Shown: positions 34,391-46,521 of the stretch, one piece after another
Position numbering within the stretch: the first letter of the stretch is position 1
Layout: each line of letters starts with the position of its first letter
DNA from: Callipepla californica brunnescens
Taxonomy: Eukaryota; Chordata; Aves; Galliformes; Odontophoridae
Assembly (NCBI GenBank): GCA_023055505.1
Contig: JALIRH010000110.1
Location: forward strand, 682,001-746,000
DNA length: 64,000 nucleotides
Direction of reading: 5' to 3'
Made by a program: the position numbers and the translations under genes
Notes under the pieces: model-generated
Databases searched by the model: none
The model's input: only the letters and a program-made list of their open reading frames with translations
Told to the model about the DNA's origin: nothing

Positions 34391-35064
34391 TGCCCTGCCC
34401 TGCCCTCCCTTGCCCTGCCCTGCCCTCCCTTGCCCTGCCCTGCCTTCCCTTGCCCTGCCCTGCCTTCTCTTGCCCTGCCTTCCCTTGCCCTGCCCTGCCC
34501 TCCCTTGCCCTGCCCTCCCTTGCCCTGCCCTCCCTTGCCCTCTCTTGCCCTGCCCTCCCTTGCCCTGCCCTGCCCTCCCTTGCCCTGCCCTGCCCTTCCT
34601 TCCCTTGCCCTGCCCTGCCCTGCCCTGCCTTCCCTTGCCCTGCCCTGCCTTCCCTTGCCCTGCCCTTCCCTCCCTTGCCCTGCCCTGCCTTCACTTGCCC
34701 TGCCCTGCCCTGCCTTCCCTTGCCCTGCCCTGCCCTGCCCTGCCCTGCCTTCCCTTGCACTGCCCTGCCCTGCCCTGCCTTCCCTTGCCCTGCCCTGCCT
34801 TCCCTTGCCCTGTACTTCCCTCCCTTGCCCTGCCCTGCCTTCACTTGCCCTGCCCTCCTTGCCCTGCCCTGCCCTGCCTTCTCTTGCCCTGCCCTGCCCT
34901 GCCTTCTTTTGCCCTGCCTTCCCTTGCCCTGCCCTGCCTTCCCTTGCTCTGCCCTGCCTTCCCTTCCCTTGCCCGGCCCTGCCTTCCCTTCCCTTCCCTT
35001 GCCCTGCCCAGCCTTCCCTTGCCCTGCCCAGCCTTCCCTTGCCCTGCCCTGCCTTCCCTTGCCC

Positions 35065-38000
35065 TGCCCTATCTTTGCCTTGCCCTGCTTGTCCCTACCT
35101 GGCCCTGCACTATCTTTGCCTTGCATTGCTTGCCCCTGCCTGGCTCTGCCCCGCCCTGTATTACCCTGCCCCACCCTGTCCTGCACTGCTCTGCCTTGCC
35201 TTGCCTTGCTCTGCCAAGCACTTCCCAGCCCGGCCTTGCCCTGACTTTCCTTGCCTTGCCCTGCCCCGGCCTGCCCAGCCCAGCCTTGCCCTTACTTTCC
35301 TTGCCTTGCCCTGCCCGGCTGTGCCCTGCCCTGTTTTGCCCTGCCTTCCCCTACCCTGCCGTGTATTCCTTCCCTTGCCCTGCCCTGCCCTGCCCTGATC
35401 TGCCCTGCCTCGACTTGCTTTGCTCTGCCTTCCCGTTGACCTGCCCTGCCTTGCCTTCCCCTGCAATGCCCTATTTTCCCAAGCCCTGCCTTGTCTTCCT
35501 TGCCTTGCCCTGCTTCGCCCTGCTTTGCCTTCCCCTAACCTGCCCTGACCTGCCTTTCCCTGCCCTACCTTGCTCTGACCCGCCTTCCCTGTCTTGCCTT
35601 ACCTTGCCTTGCCCTGCCCTATCCTGACTTCCCATGCCCTGCCTTGTCTTCCTTACCTTGCCTGCCCCACCCTGCCTTCCCTTGCCCTGCCCTGCCCTGC
35701 CTTCCCTTGCCCTGCCCTGCCCTGCCTTCCCTTGCCCTGCCCTGCCCTGCCTTCCCTTGCCCTGCCCTGCCTTCCCTTGCCCTGCCCTGCCCTCCCTTGC
35801 CCTGCCCTACCTTCCCTTGCCCTGCCCTGCCTTCCCTTGCCCTACCCTATCTTTGCCTTGCATTGCTTGCCCCTGCCTGGCTCTGCCCCGCCCTGTATTA
35901 CCCTGCCCCACCCTGTCCTGCACTGCTCTGCCTTGTATTGCCTTGCTCTGCCAAGCCCTTCCCAGCCCGGCCTTGCCCTGACTTTCCTTGCCTTGCCCTG
36001 CCCCGGGCTGCCCAGCCCAGCCTTGCCCTGACTTTCCTTGCCTTGCCCTGCCCGGCTGTGCCCTGCCCTGTTTTGCCCTGCCTTCCCTTGCCCTGCCGTG
36101 TATTCCTTCCCTTGCCCTGCCCTGCCCTGATCTGCCCTGCCCCGACTTGCTTTGCTCTGCCTTCCCCTTCACCTGCCCTGCCCTGCCCTCCCTTGCCCTG
36201 CCCTGCCCTCCCTTGCCCTGCCCTGCCTTCCCTTGCCCTGCCCTGCCTTCCCTTGCCCTGCCTTCCCTTGCCCTGCCTTCCCTTGCCCTGCCCTGCCCTC
36301 CCTTGCCCTGCCCTCCCTTGCCCTGCCCTCCCTTGCCCTCTCTTGCCCTGCCCTCCCTTGCCCTGCCCTGCCCTGCCCTCCTTGCCCTGCCCTGCCCTGC
36401 CTTCCCTTGCCCTGCCCTGCCTTCTCTTGCCCTGCCCTGCCTTCCCTTCCCTTGCCCTGCCCTGCCTTCCCTTGCCCTGCCCTGCCCTGCCTTCCCTTGC
36501 CCTGCCCTGCCCTGCCTTCCCTTGCCCTGCCCTGCCCTGCCCTGCCTTCCCTTGCCCTGCCCTGCCCTGCCCTGCCTTCCCTTGCCCTGCCCTGCCCTGC
36601 CCTGCCTTCCCTTGCCCTGCCCTGCCTTCCCTTGCCCTGCCCTTCCCTCCCTTGTCCTGCCCTGCCTTCACTTGCCCTGCCCTCCTTGCCCTGCCCTGCC
36701 CTGCCTTCCCTTGCCCTGCCCTGCCCTGCCTTCTTTTGCCCTGCCTTCCCTTGCCCTGCCCTGCCTTCCCTTGCCCTGCCCTGCCCTGCCTTCCCTTTCC
36801 CTGCCCTGCCCTGCCTTCCCTTGCCCTGCCCTGCCTTCCCTTCCCTTGCCCGGCCCTGCCTTCCCTTCCCTTCCCTTGCCCTGCCCAGCCTTCCCTTGCC
36901 CTGCCCAGCCTTCCCTTGCCCTGCCCTGCCTTCCCTTGCCCTGCCCTATCTTTGCCTTGCCCTGCTTGTCCCTACCTGGCCCTGCACTATCTTTGCCTTG
37001 CATTGCTTGCCCCTGCCTGGCTCTGCCCCGCCCTGTATTACCCTGCCCCACCCTGTCCTGCACTGCTCTGCCTTGCCTTGCCTTGCTCTGCCAAGCACTT
37101 CCCAGCCCGGCCTTGCCCTGACTTTCCTTGCCTTGCCCTGCCCCGGCCTGCCCAGCCCAGCCTTGCCCTTACTTTCCTTGCCTTGCCCTGCCCGGCTGTG
37201 CCCTGCCCTGTTTTGCCCTGCCTTCCCCTACCCTGCCGTGTATTCCTTCCCTTGCCCTGCCCTGCCCTGCCCTGATCTGCCCTGCCTCGACTTGCTTTGC
37301 TCTGCCTTCCCGTTGACCTGCCCTGCCTTGCCTTCCCCTGCAATGCCCTATTTTCCCAAGCCCTGCCTTGTCTTCCTTGCCTTGCCCTGCTTCGCCCTGC
37401 TTTGCCTTCCCCTAACCTGCCCTGACCTGCCTTTCCCTGCCCTACCTTGCTCTGACCCGCCTTCCCTGTCTTGCCTTACCTTGCCTTGCCCTGCCCTATC
37501 CTGACTTCCCATGCCCTGCCTTGTCTTCCTTACCTTGCCTGCCCCACCCTGCCTTCCCTTGCCCTGCCCTGCCCTGCCTTCCCTTGCCCTGCCCTGCCCT
37601 GCCTTCCCTTGCCCTGCCCTGCCCTGCCTTCCCTTGCCCTGCCCTGCCTTCCCTTGCCCTGCCCTGCCCTCCCTTGCCCTGCCCTGCCTTCCCTTGCCCT
37701 GCCCTGCCTTCCCTTGCCCTACCCTATCTTTGCCTTGCATTGCTTGCCCCTGCCTGGCTCTGCCCCGCCCTGTATTACCCTGCCCCACCCTGTCCTGCAC
37801 TGCTCTGCCTTGTATTGCCTTGCTCTGCCAAGCCCTTCCCAGCCCGGCCTTGCCCTGACTTTCCTTGCCTTGCCCTGCCCCGGGCTGCCCAGCCCAGCCT
37901 TGCCCTGACTTTCCTTGCCTTGCCCTGCCCGGCTGTGCCCTGCCCTGTTTTGCCCTGCCTTCCCTTGCCCTGCCGTGTATTCCTTCCCTTGCCCTGCCCT

Positions 38001-40320
38001 GCCCTGATCTGCCCTGCCCCGACTTGCTTTGCTCTGCCTTCCCCTTCACCTGCCCTGCCCTGCCCTCCCTTGCCCTGCCCTGCCCTCCCTTGCCCTGCCC
38101 TGCCTTCCCTTGCCCTGCCCTGCCTTCCCTTGCCCTGCCTTCCCTTGCCCTGCCTTCCCTTGCCCTGCCCTGCCCTCCCTTGCCCTGCCCTCCCTTGCCC
38201 TGCCCTCCCTTGCCCTCTCTTGCCCTGCCCTCCCTTGCCCTGCCCTGCCCTGCCCTCCTTGCCCTGCCCTGCCCTGCCTTCCCTTGCCCTGCCCTGCCTT
38301 CTCTTGCCCTGCCCTGCCTTCCCTTGCCCTGCCCTGCCCTGCCTTCCCTTGCCCTGCCCTGCCCTGCCTTCCCTTGCCCTGCCCTGCCCTGCCTTCCCTT
38401 GCCCTGCCCTGCCCTGCCCTGCCTTCCCTTGCCCTGCCCTGCCCTGCCCTGCCTTCCCTTGCCCTGCCCTGCCTTCCCTTGCCCTGCCCTTCCCTCCCTT
38501 GTCCTGCCCTGCCTTCACTTGCCCTGCCCTCCTTGCCCTGCCCTGCCCTGCCTTCCCTTGCCCTGCCCTGCCCTGCCTTCTTTTGCCCTGCCTTCCCTTG
38601 CCCTGCCCTGCCCTCCCTTGCCCTGCCCTGCCTTCCCTTGCCCTGCCCTGCCTTCCCTTGCCCTACCCTATCTTTGCCTTGCATTGCTTGCCCCTGCCTG
38701 GCTCTGCCCCGCCCTGTATTACCCTGCCCCACCCTGTCCTGCACTGCTCTGCCTTGTATTGCCTTGCTCTGCCAAGCCCTTCCCAGCCCGGCCTTGCCCT
38801 GACTTTCCTTGCCTTGCCCTGCCCCGGGCTGCCCAGCCCAGCCTTGCCCTGACTTTCCTTGCCTTGCCCTGCCCGGCTGTGCCCTGCCCTGTTTTGCCCT
38901 GCCTTCCCTTGCCCTGCCGTGTATTCCTTCCCTTGCCCTGCCCTGCCCTGATCTGCCCTGCCCCGACTTGCTTTGCTCTGCCTTCCCCTTCACCTGCCCT
39001 GCCCTGCCCTCCCTTGCCCTGCCCTGCCCTCCCTTGCCCTGCCCTGCCTTCCCTTGCCCTGCCCTGCCTTCCCTTGCCCTGCCTTCCCTTGCCCTGCCTT
39101 CCCTTGCCCTGCCCTGCCCTCCCTTGCCCTGCCCTCCCTTGCCCTGCCCTCCCTTGCCCTCTCTTGCCCTGCCCTCCCTTGCCCTGCCCTGCCCTGCCCT
39201 CCTTGCCCTGCCCTGCCCTGCCTTCCCTTGCCCTGCCCTGCCTTCTCTTGCCCTGCCCTGCCTTCCCTTGCCCTGCCCTGCCCTGCCTTCCCTTGCCCTG
39301 CCCTGCCCTGCCTTCCCTTGCCCTGCCCTGCCCTGCCTTCCCTTGCCCTGCCCTGCCCTGCCCTGCCTTCCCTTGCCCTGCCCTGCCCTGCCCTGCCTTC
39401 CCTTGCCCTGCCCTGCCTTCCCTTGCCCTGCCCTTCCCTCCCTTGTCCTGCCCTGCCTTCACTTGCCCTGCCCTCCTTGCCCTGCCCTGCCCTGCCTTCC
39501 CTTGCCCTGCCCTGCCCTGCCTTCTTTTGCCCTGCCTTCCCTTGCCCTGCCCTGCCTTCCCTTGCCCTGCCCTGCCCTGCCTTCCCTTTCCCTGCCCTGC
39601 CCTGCCTTCCCTTGCCCTGCCCTGCCTTCCCTTCCCTTGCCCGGCCCTGCCTTCCCTTCCCTTCCCTTGCCCTGCCCAGCCTTCCCTTGCCCTGCCCTGC
39701 CTTCCCTTGCCCTGCTCTGCCTTCCCTTACCCTGCCCTATCTTTGCCTTGCCCTGCTTGTCCCTACCTGGCCCTGCACTATCTTTGCCTTGCATTGCTTG
39801 CCCCTGCCTGGCTCTGCCCCGCCCCGTATTACCCTGCCCCACCCTGTCCTGCACTGCACTGCCTTGCCTTGCCTTGCTCTGCCAAGCACTTCCCAGCCCG
39901 GCCTTGCCCTGACTTTCCTTGCCTTGCCCTGCCCCGGCCTGCCCAGCCCAGCCTTGCCCTTACTTTCCTTGCCTTGCCCTGCCCGGCTGTGCCCTGCCCT
40001 GTTTTGCCCTGCCTTCCCCTACCCTGCCGTGTATTCCTTCCCTTGCCCTGCCCTGCCCTGCCCTGATCTGCCCTGCCTCGACTTGCTTTGCTCTGCCTTC
40101 CCGTTGACCTGCCCTGCCTTGCCTTCCCCTGCAATGCCCTATTTTCCCAAGCCCTGCCTTGTCTTCCTTGCCTTGCCCTGCTTCGCCCTGCTTTGCCTTC
40201 CCCTAACCTGCCCTGACCTGCCTTTCCCTGCCCTACCTTGCTCTGACCCGCCTTCCCTGTCTTGCCTTACCTTGCCTTGCCCTGCCCTATCCTGACTTCC
40301 CATGCCCTGCCTTGTCTTCC
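35065..40320. repeat. Higher-order array, 1877- and 944-bp offsets
   Basis: The module with CCCCGGCCTGCCCAGCCC occurs at 35264, 37141 and 39932, offsets of 1877 and 2791. The module with CCCCGGGCTGCCCAG occurs in between, with neighbouring copies 944 bp apart (near 37.88 and 38.82 kb). The third long unit therefore contains an extra 944-bp insertion and lacks about 30 bp. Boundaries approximate. Confidence 0.75.
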
Positions 40321-41576
40321 TTCCCTTGCCTGCCCCATCCTGCCTTCCCTTGCCCTTCCCTGCCCTGCCTTCCCTTGCCCTGCCCTGCCCTGCCTTCCCT
40401 TGCCCTGCCCTGCCCTGCCTTCCCTTGCCCTGCCTTGCCCTCCCTTGCCCTGCCCTGCCCTCCCTTGCCCTGCCCTGCCTTCCCTTGCCCTGCCCTGCCC
40501 TCCCTTGCCATGCCTTCCCTTCTCTTGCCCTGCCCTCCCTTCCCTTGCCCTGCCCTCCCTTGCCCTGTCCTGCTCTGCCTTCCCTTGCCCTGCCCTGCCC
40601 TGCCTTCCCTTGCCCTGCCCTGACCCGCCCTGCCCTGCCTTTCCTTGCCTTGCCCTCTCTTCCCTTGCCTTGCCCTCCCTTCCCTTGCCTTGCCCTCCCT
40701 TCCCTTGCCCTGCTCTCCCTTCCCTTGCCCTGCCTTCCCTTCCCTTGCCCTGCCCTCCCTTCCCTTGCCCTGCTTTCCCTACCCTTGCCCTGCCCTCCCT
40801 TGCCCTGCCCTGCGCTGCCTTCACTTGCCCTGCCCTGCCCTGCCTTCCCTTGCCCTGCCCTGCCTTCCCTTGCCCTGCCCTGCCTTCCCTTGCCCTGCCC
40901 TGCCCTGCCTTCCCTTGCCCTGCCCTGCCCCGCCTTCCCTTGCCCTGCCCTGCCCCGCCTTCCCTTGCCCTGCCCTGCCCCGCCTTCCCTTGCCCTGCCC
41001 CGCCTTCCCTTGCCCTGCCCTGCCCTGCCCCGCCTTCCCTTGCCCTGCCCTGCCCCGCCTTCCCTTGCCCTGCTCTGCTGTGCCCTGCCCTGCTCTTACT
41101 TGCCCTGCTCTGCTTTGCTTGCCTTTCCATGCTTTACTTTGCCCTGCCTTCCCTTGCCCTGCCCTGCCCTTCTTTGCCCTGCACTATATTTGCCTTGCCC
41201 TGCTTGGCCCTACGTTGCCCTGCCCCGCCCTGTACTACCCTGCCCCACCCTGTCCTGCATTGCCCTGTCATCCCTGCTCCGCCCTTTACTGCCCTGCACT
41301 GCATTGCCCAGCCCTGTCCATCCCAGCCTTGCCCTGCCTTACCTTGCCTTGCCTTACCTTGCCTATCCTTGCCTTTCCCTGCACTATCTTTGCCTTGCCC
41401 TGCTTGGCCCTGCCTGACCCTGCCACACCCTGCACTACCCTGCCCCACCCTGTCCTGTCTTGCCCTGCCTTCCCTGCTCCGACCTGCACTGTCCTGCATT
41501 GCCTTGCCTTGCCCTGCCTTGCCTTGCCCTGCCCTATTTTCCCCTGCCCTGCCTTGTCTTCCTTTTCTTTAAGCTG

Positions 41577-41912
41577 TGTATGGGAACTGTTGAATCACGG
41601 CCTGAACCACTGACTGATCACCTGAGGCAAGCCCTGAGTCAACTGCAGGGGCACAACTGATTGTGATTGGAAGGGGTGGAGTTTGACTCCACCTCTCCCA
41701 AGACCCCATTTAAGGGCTGACCACCAGCAGGGAAGGATCTCTTGTTGGAGATCCCTCCCTGGTGGAGTTATCGGCGAGCCTCAACCATCATCAAGGTGAG
41801 CCAATCTCTTTTGCTATTTATTTGTATACCATCTACTTAAAGCCTACCAAAAATATACCATCCTTTCGCACTACTTCCTTGAAGTGCTTTCTTTAGGGTT
41901 ATTTGCCCAACA
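41577..41912 (+). repeat. 5' LTR of provirus B
   Basis: From TGTATGGG to TTTGCCCAACA, 336 bp, followed by the primer-binding site. It shares AGACCCCATTTAAGG and GGCGAGCC with the 5' LTR of provirus A. It shares AACTGATTGTG with the 3' LTR of A, so the pattern of differences is mosaic. The poly(A) signal position reads AATATA. The two mid-LTR stem-loops are kept. Confidence 0.9.
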
Positions 41913-41914
41913 AT

Positions 41915-41930
41915 TGGCGAGCCAGGCAGG
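41915..41930 (+). other. Primer-binding site, tRNA-Arg-like
   Basis: TGGCGAGCCAGGCAGG, two bases after the LTR end. From memory it fits the 3' end of vertebrate tRNA-Arg(ACG) with one mismatch. The following bases (CTTAAA) do not extend the match. Confidence 0.6.
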
Positions 41931-41972
41931 CTTAAAAAGATATATATATATATACATATACAATAACTAACC

Positions 41973-43549
41973 ATGTTTTTCATTTGGAACCTTTTCAAAT
42001 GGTGCAACGGGGAGAATGTTATTCCCTTAGACCAAACAATTCCTGGTAAAATTCCAGGATTTATAGGGTCACCCTCTTATGGTCTTGCCACTGTTCTTGA
42101 AAAATGGGGACCCCTGCAGGTTACAGGGAATGTTTCTCCTTCCCCAGCCCGGCTGACGGATTATTTTCAAGGCCTAGATAAGGATATACTAGTTACTAAA
42201 GAATGTCGGCTAGCTGCTTCTGCTGTGGCCTGGCCTCTAATAATGGCTTTACATAAATTAGATGTAACTAATACAAACATAGAATCTGAAAATCAGTTGT
42301 TAAGAGATCGAATTGAGAAATTGGAACAACAGTTGGGCACATTAGTAGCAAAAAAGCCTGGACTAGATGTGCCAACAAGACAAATACGTACCATATTAGT
42401 GGAGGACACCCAGGTCCCTGAAGTAGTGGACCTAGATGTTTCAGCAGTCAAGATCTCTAAATCGGATCTCGAAGCTCCATCTATGGAGGATCCATTTGAG
42501 ATCCGACCAATCATAACTCAAAAAACAAAAAAAAGTGCAAGATAGACCAGCGGGAGTGCCTCCTGAGCAATAGCCCCCTGCTGAAACATGCTTGCATGTG
42601 ACAGCTCGCCCGTATACGGCAAGTGAGTTGATGGACCTAGTACAACAGTTCCATCAAAAACCAAGGGAAAGCATGCCATCATGGCTCCTGAGGTTATGGG
42701 ATGCAGGAGCTGAAAGCGTATTAGTTAGTGGGACAGAAATGTCTAAACTAGCATCTATAACCATACACCCAGCCCTGAGGCAAAGATTATATGCTGCCAT
42801 CCATTATACAAATGAGAATCATTCTATTATAGATTGGTTGATGGCAGCATGCTGCCTAACATGGCCTAACAAATCTGACATTCCACTCAATACCGGTTTA
42901 TGGTCCTCTAATGGAGGACCTCCAAACATACTTCCGAGAACTGGGTATGAGAGAGGCTATGTATTCAGAAAACTTTGGAAGCCCTGATACAGAAAAATTT
43001 ACAGCAGGTATGCGAGACCTAATACTACAGCAAGCCCCCTCTCACCTTTATGGGACTTTGGTTTCCATACTAAACCCCTTAGTGGCTTCGGAGGCTATCG
43101 TCCAACAGGCAGCCCAGTTGGTGGCAGACCTTGGGGAAACGGAGCGCATAAGAACTAGGCGCAATATCCGTATGATAGAAGAAGCTGAGGCATTCCCGAT
43201 TAAAACTAGGAAGCCTGTCCCACAGATACCCCGATCGGGCCCCATACGGGTATGCTGGAAGACCATGTTCAATGATATTATACGGGCCGGGGTTGCCTTT
43301 GCTAAAATCGATGGGCAACCCAACCATGTGTTGTTACAGCTTTGGAAACAACTGAGAAATGATCAAAAATTTCAGAGTACTCCCAGAAAATCGGGAGTAC
43401 GAATAATACAGGTAGCACCAACAACAACCTGGAATCTGGCCGACTTTATAGTCCCAAATAGAAGGAAGAAACATCCACAGGTGTCACGGGCTACAGTGCC
43501 TGAACCACCTGCGGTAAAAGACTTAGACCTAGCGAACTTCATGGAGTAA
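41973..43549 (+). pseudogene. gag pseudogene, provirus B
   Basis: ATG at 41973. Residues 1-100 are the N-terminal domain (EKW near residue 45), about 105-135 a coiled coil (IESENQLLRDRIEKLEQQ), then a linker and the capsid-like region with WLLRLWDAGAESV and HPALRQRLYA. The product would be structural Gag. Breaks: one extra A in the A-run near 42525-42535 gives termination soon after; TAG at 42571-42573 replaces the TGG of provirus A; and one extra base near 42910 moves the reading frame again. The last segment (42911-43549) is intact and ends at TAA. The pol frame, open from 43504, is -1 relative to it. No CCHC knuckle is present. Confidence 0.85.
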
Positions 43550-46521
43550 CAAAGAACTCTGGTCCCATTAGGGCCTCCAGATGTGACCGGAGGCCCTATG
43601 TAGAACTAGAGATATTTTGGTCAAATAAGAATATTCAAAAGGTGATGGCTCTAGTAGACACTGGTGCAGAGACATCAATTATATATGGAGACCCAACAAA
43701 ATTTAAGGGCAATAGAGTGATGATTGGTGGGTTTGGAGGACAGACCATTCCGGTCACCCAAACATGGCTGAAATTGGGGGTTGGGCATCTCCCACCGCGG
43801 GAGTATAAAGTGTCGATTGCCCCAATTCCAGAATACATCTTGGGCATAGACATTTTATGGGGTCTGGCTCTCCAGACCACTGTGGGAGAGTTCAGACCTC
43901 GACAGAGGTACATTAGTGTCTGGGCAATACAGACAGTATTGAGGGGCCATGCACAACAGGAGCCAATTTGTTTGCCGAAACCACGCCGGATTACTAATGT
44001 AAGACAGTATAGACTCCCGGGGGGGCAGGAAGAAATATCAAAAACGGTGCAGGAACTAGAAAAAGTAGGTATTATAGGACCTGCACATAGTCCATATAAT
44101 TCCCCCATATGGCCAGTGCGGAAGTCGGATGGGACATGGATAATGACAGTAGATTATAGGAAATTAAATAAGGTCACGTCGCCCATCCATGTGGCAGTAC
44201 CCAATATTGCTTCCCTAATGGACACACTTAGTAGGGAAATCAAGACCTACCATTGTGTCCTGGATTTGGCAAATGCATTTATTAGTATTCTGATTGCCAA
44301 AGAATCTCAAGATCAATTTGCATTTACATGGGGAGGCAGGCAGTGGACCTTTCAGGTCCTGCCACAGGGGTATGTGCATTCACCAACATACTGTTATAAC
44401 TTGGTGGCGCGTGACCTAGCTAATTGGAGGAAACCTAATAATAACGTCAACTTATACCATTACATTGATGATCTCCTGTTAACATCCGACTCACTGGAAG
44501 CAGTAGGAGAGGCGGCAGATTCATTAACCGTCTACCTAGGTGAAAGAGGATGGGCTATCAATCCTCAAAAGGTGCAAGGTCCAGGCCTGTCCGTAAAATT
44601 TCTGGGGGTACTCTGGTCAGGAAAGACCAAAGTACTACCCAGTGCCATCGTAGATAAGGTTCAGGCATTCCCAGTCCCTACAACAGCAAAGCAGCTGCAG
44701 GAATTTCTAGATATATTGGGATACTGGCGTTCCTTTATACCTCATTTGGCGCAGCTGCTGAGACCTTTGTATAGACTCACAAAAAAGGGCCAATCATGGG
44801 ATTGGGGGAGAACAGAACAGGATGCTTTCCAGCAGGCAAAACAGGCGGTGAAACAAGCCCAGGCATTGGGTATATTCGATCCTACCCTCCCAGCTGAATT
44901 AGATGTTCATGTTACTCAGGATGGCTTTGGCTGGGGCCTGTGGCAACGTCAGAGTTCTGTTCGGACCCCCATTGGATTTTGGTCTCAGGTCTGGCATGGA
45001 GCAGAAGAAAGATATAGTATGATTGAAAAACAGCTATTGGCTGCCTATACTGCATTGCAAGTGGTAGAGCCAATAACCCAGACGGCTGAAGTCATAGTTA
45101 AGACCACTCTTCAAATTCAGGGGTGGGTAAGAGATCTGACCCACCTCCCTATGACAGGGGTTGCCCAGGCACAGACAGTGGCACGATGGGTCGCCTATCT
45201 CAGCCAGAGGAGTAGTCTGTCTTCCTCACCGTTGAAAGAAGAACTCCAAAAGATTCTAGGCCCAGTGACGTATCACAGTGATGCACCAAAATAAACCTTG
45301 GTTGCTCCGCCAGAGAAGAGTCCCGTCCAGGAAGGAAAATATCCCATTCCTGAAGATGCCTGGCACACAGATGGGTCCAGCAAGGGTAACCCAAGTAAGT
45401 GGAGAGGAGTAGCATAGCATCCTGCTACAGACACGATCTGGTTTGAAGAGGGGGATGGTCAAAGCAGCCAGTGGGCAGAGCTGCGGGCCGTGTGGATGGT
45501 TTTAACCAAAGAACCTGGTGACGGTATCCTGAATATCTGCACAGATAGTTGGGCTGTGTACCGGGGGCTCACTCTTTGGATCGCACAGTGGGCTACCCAG
45601 GACTGGACTATCCACTCCCGACCGATCTGGGGCAAAGATATGTGGTTAGACATATGGAATACAGTTAAACACAGAACTGTACGTGTCTACCATGTTTCTG
45701 GTCACCGACCCCTACAGTCACCAGGAAATGATGAAGCTGACACACTGGCCCGAGTTAGATGGGTTGAGAACTCACCGTCTGAGAACATCGCCTACTGGTT
45801 ACATCAAAAGTTGCGGCGTGCTGGACAGAAGACCATGTGGGCAGCTGCCAAAGCATGGGGACTGCCCCTACAATTATCGGACGTAGCTCAAGCATGCAGA
45901 GACTGTGATGCCTGCTCCAGAATGAGACCGAGGTCGTTGCCTGAAACTACAGCCCATCTTGCTAGAGGACACAATCCTCTACAGCGATGGCAGGTTGATT
46001 ATATTGGGCCCCTCCCTCGGTCTGAGGGGGCGAGATATGCCCTAACCTGTGTTGACACTGCGAGTGGGCTAATGCAGGCCTATCCAGTACCAAAAGCCAA
46101 CCAGGCATATACTATCAAGGCGCTCACGAGATTGATGGCTGCCTATGGGACACCACAAGTCATTGAGAGCGACCAAGGGACTCATTGCACGGGTGCAATG
46201 ATACAACGCTGGGCAGAAGAGAACAATATTGAGTGGCGATTCCACCTGCCATACAATCCAACGGGGGCAGGCCTTATTGAGCGTTATAATGGCATTCTCA
46301 AGGCTGCCCTGAAGACAGACTCTCAGTCTCCGCAGGGGTGGACGAAGAGACTCCACGAAACCCTTCGAGATCTGAATAAAAGACCTAGAGATGGAAGACC
46401 CAGTGCCTTGAAAATGTTGCAAACAACAAGGGCCTCCCCACTTAGGATCCAAATTACAGGTACAGATAATGAGGTAAGACCTCAGACTGGCCGTAAGAAG
46501 TCTTCTGCTCCCTGCCCCTGA
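43504..46521 (+). pseudogene. pro-pol of provirus B, two in-frame stops
   Basis: The frame opens after TGA at 43501-43503, overlapping the gag end by about 45 bases in the -1 frame. This arrangement suggests expression by -1 frameshifting, but I see no classical slippery heptamer. Protease has LVDTGAE near 43650. Reverse transcriptase has LDLANAF, LPQGYVHSP and YIDD. RNase H has the aspartate of HTDGSS, where provirus A reads YTDGSS, plus the E and D residues of WAELRA, CTDSW and NDEAD. Integrase has catalytic D,D,E in QVDYIG, SDQGTH and GLIERYNG. Its N-terminal zinc finger keeps one His and CRDCDAC, but the second His is not where expected. Stops: TAA at 45292-45294, shared with A, and TAG at 45415-45417. 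Protease to RT (43642-45294) is uninterrupted. Confidence 0.88.

Larger units (their letters stand above)
29906..41576. repeat. Pentanucleotide satellite, block 4
   Basis: About 11.7 kb. 29.9-31.2 kb repeats the satellite downstream of island copy 1, including the CCAAGACCAGCCCAG variant. 31.2-31.5 kb is homogeneous and 31.5-32.9 kb diverged. 32.9-40.3 kb is an array of higher-order units with offsets of 730, 944 and 1877 bp. 40.3-41.1 kb resembles 21.9-22.9 kb. The last 470 bp is diverged satellite ending at the 5' LTR of provirus B. Stop-free frames reach 733 codons (37865-40066) and are artefacts. Confidence 0.95.

Noticed and set aside
37865..40066. 733-codon open frame, and similar long frames at 17245-19350, 33639-35627 and 15189-16862
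   Set aside because: Same reason: overlapping frames on both strands are equally open, which is a sign of repeat composition and not of coding.
10699..41576. Possible CRISPR-like or VNTR array with spacers
   Set aside because: Units are a continuous 5-base satellite without fixed repeats separated by unique spacers, and the context is vertebrate.
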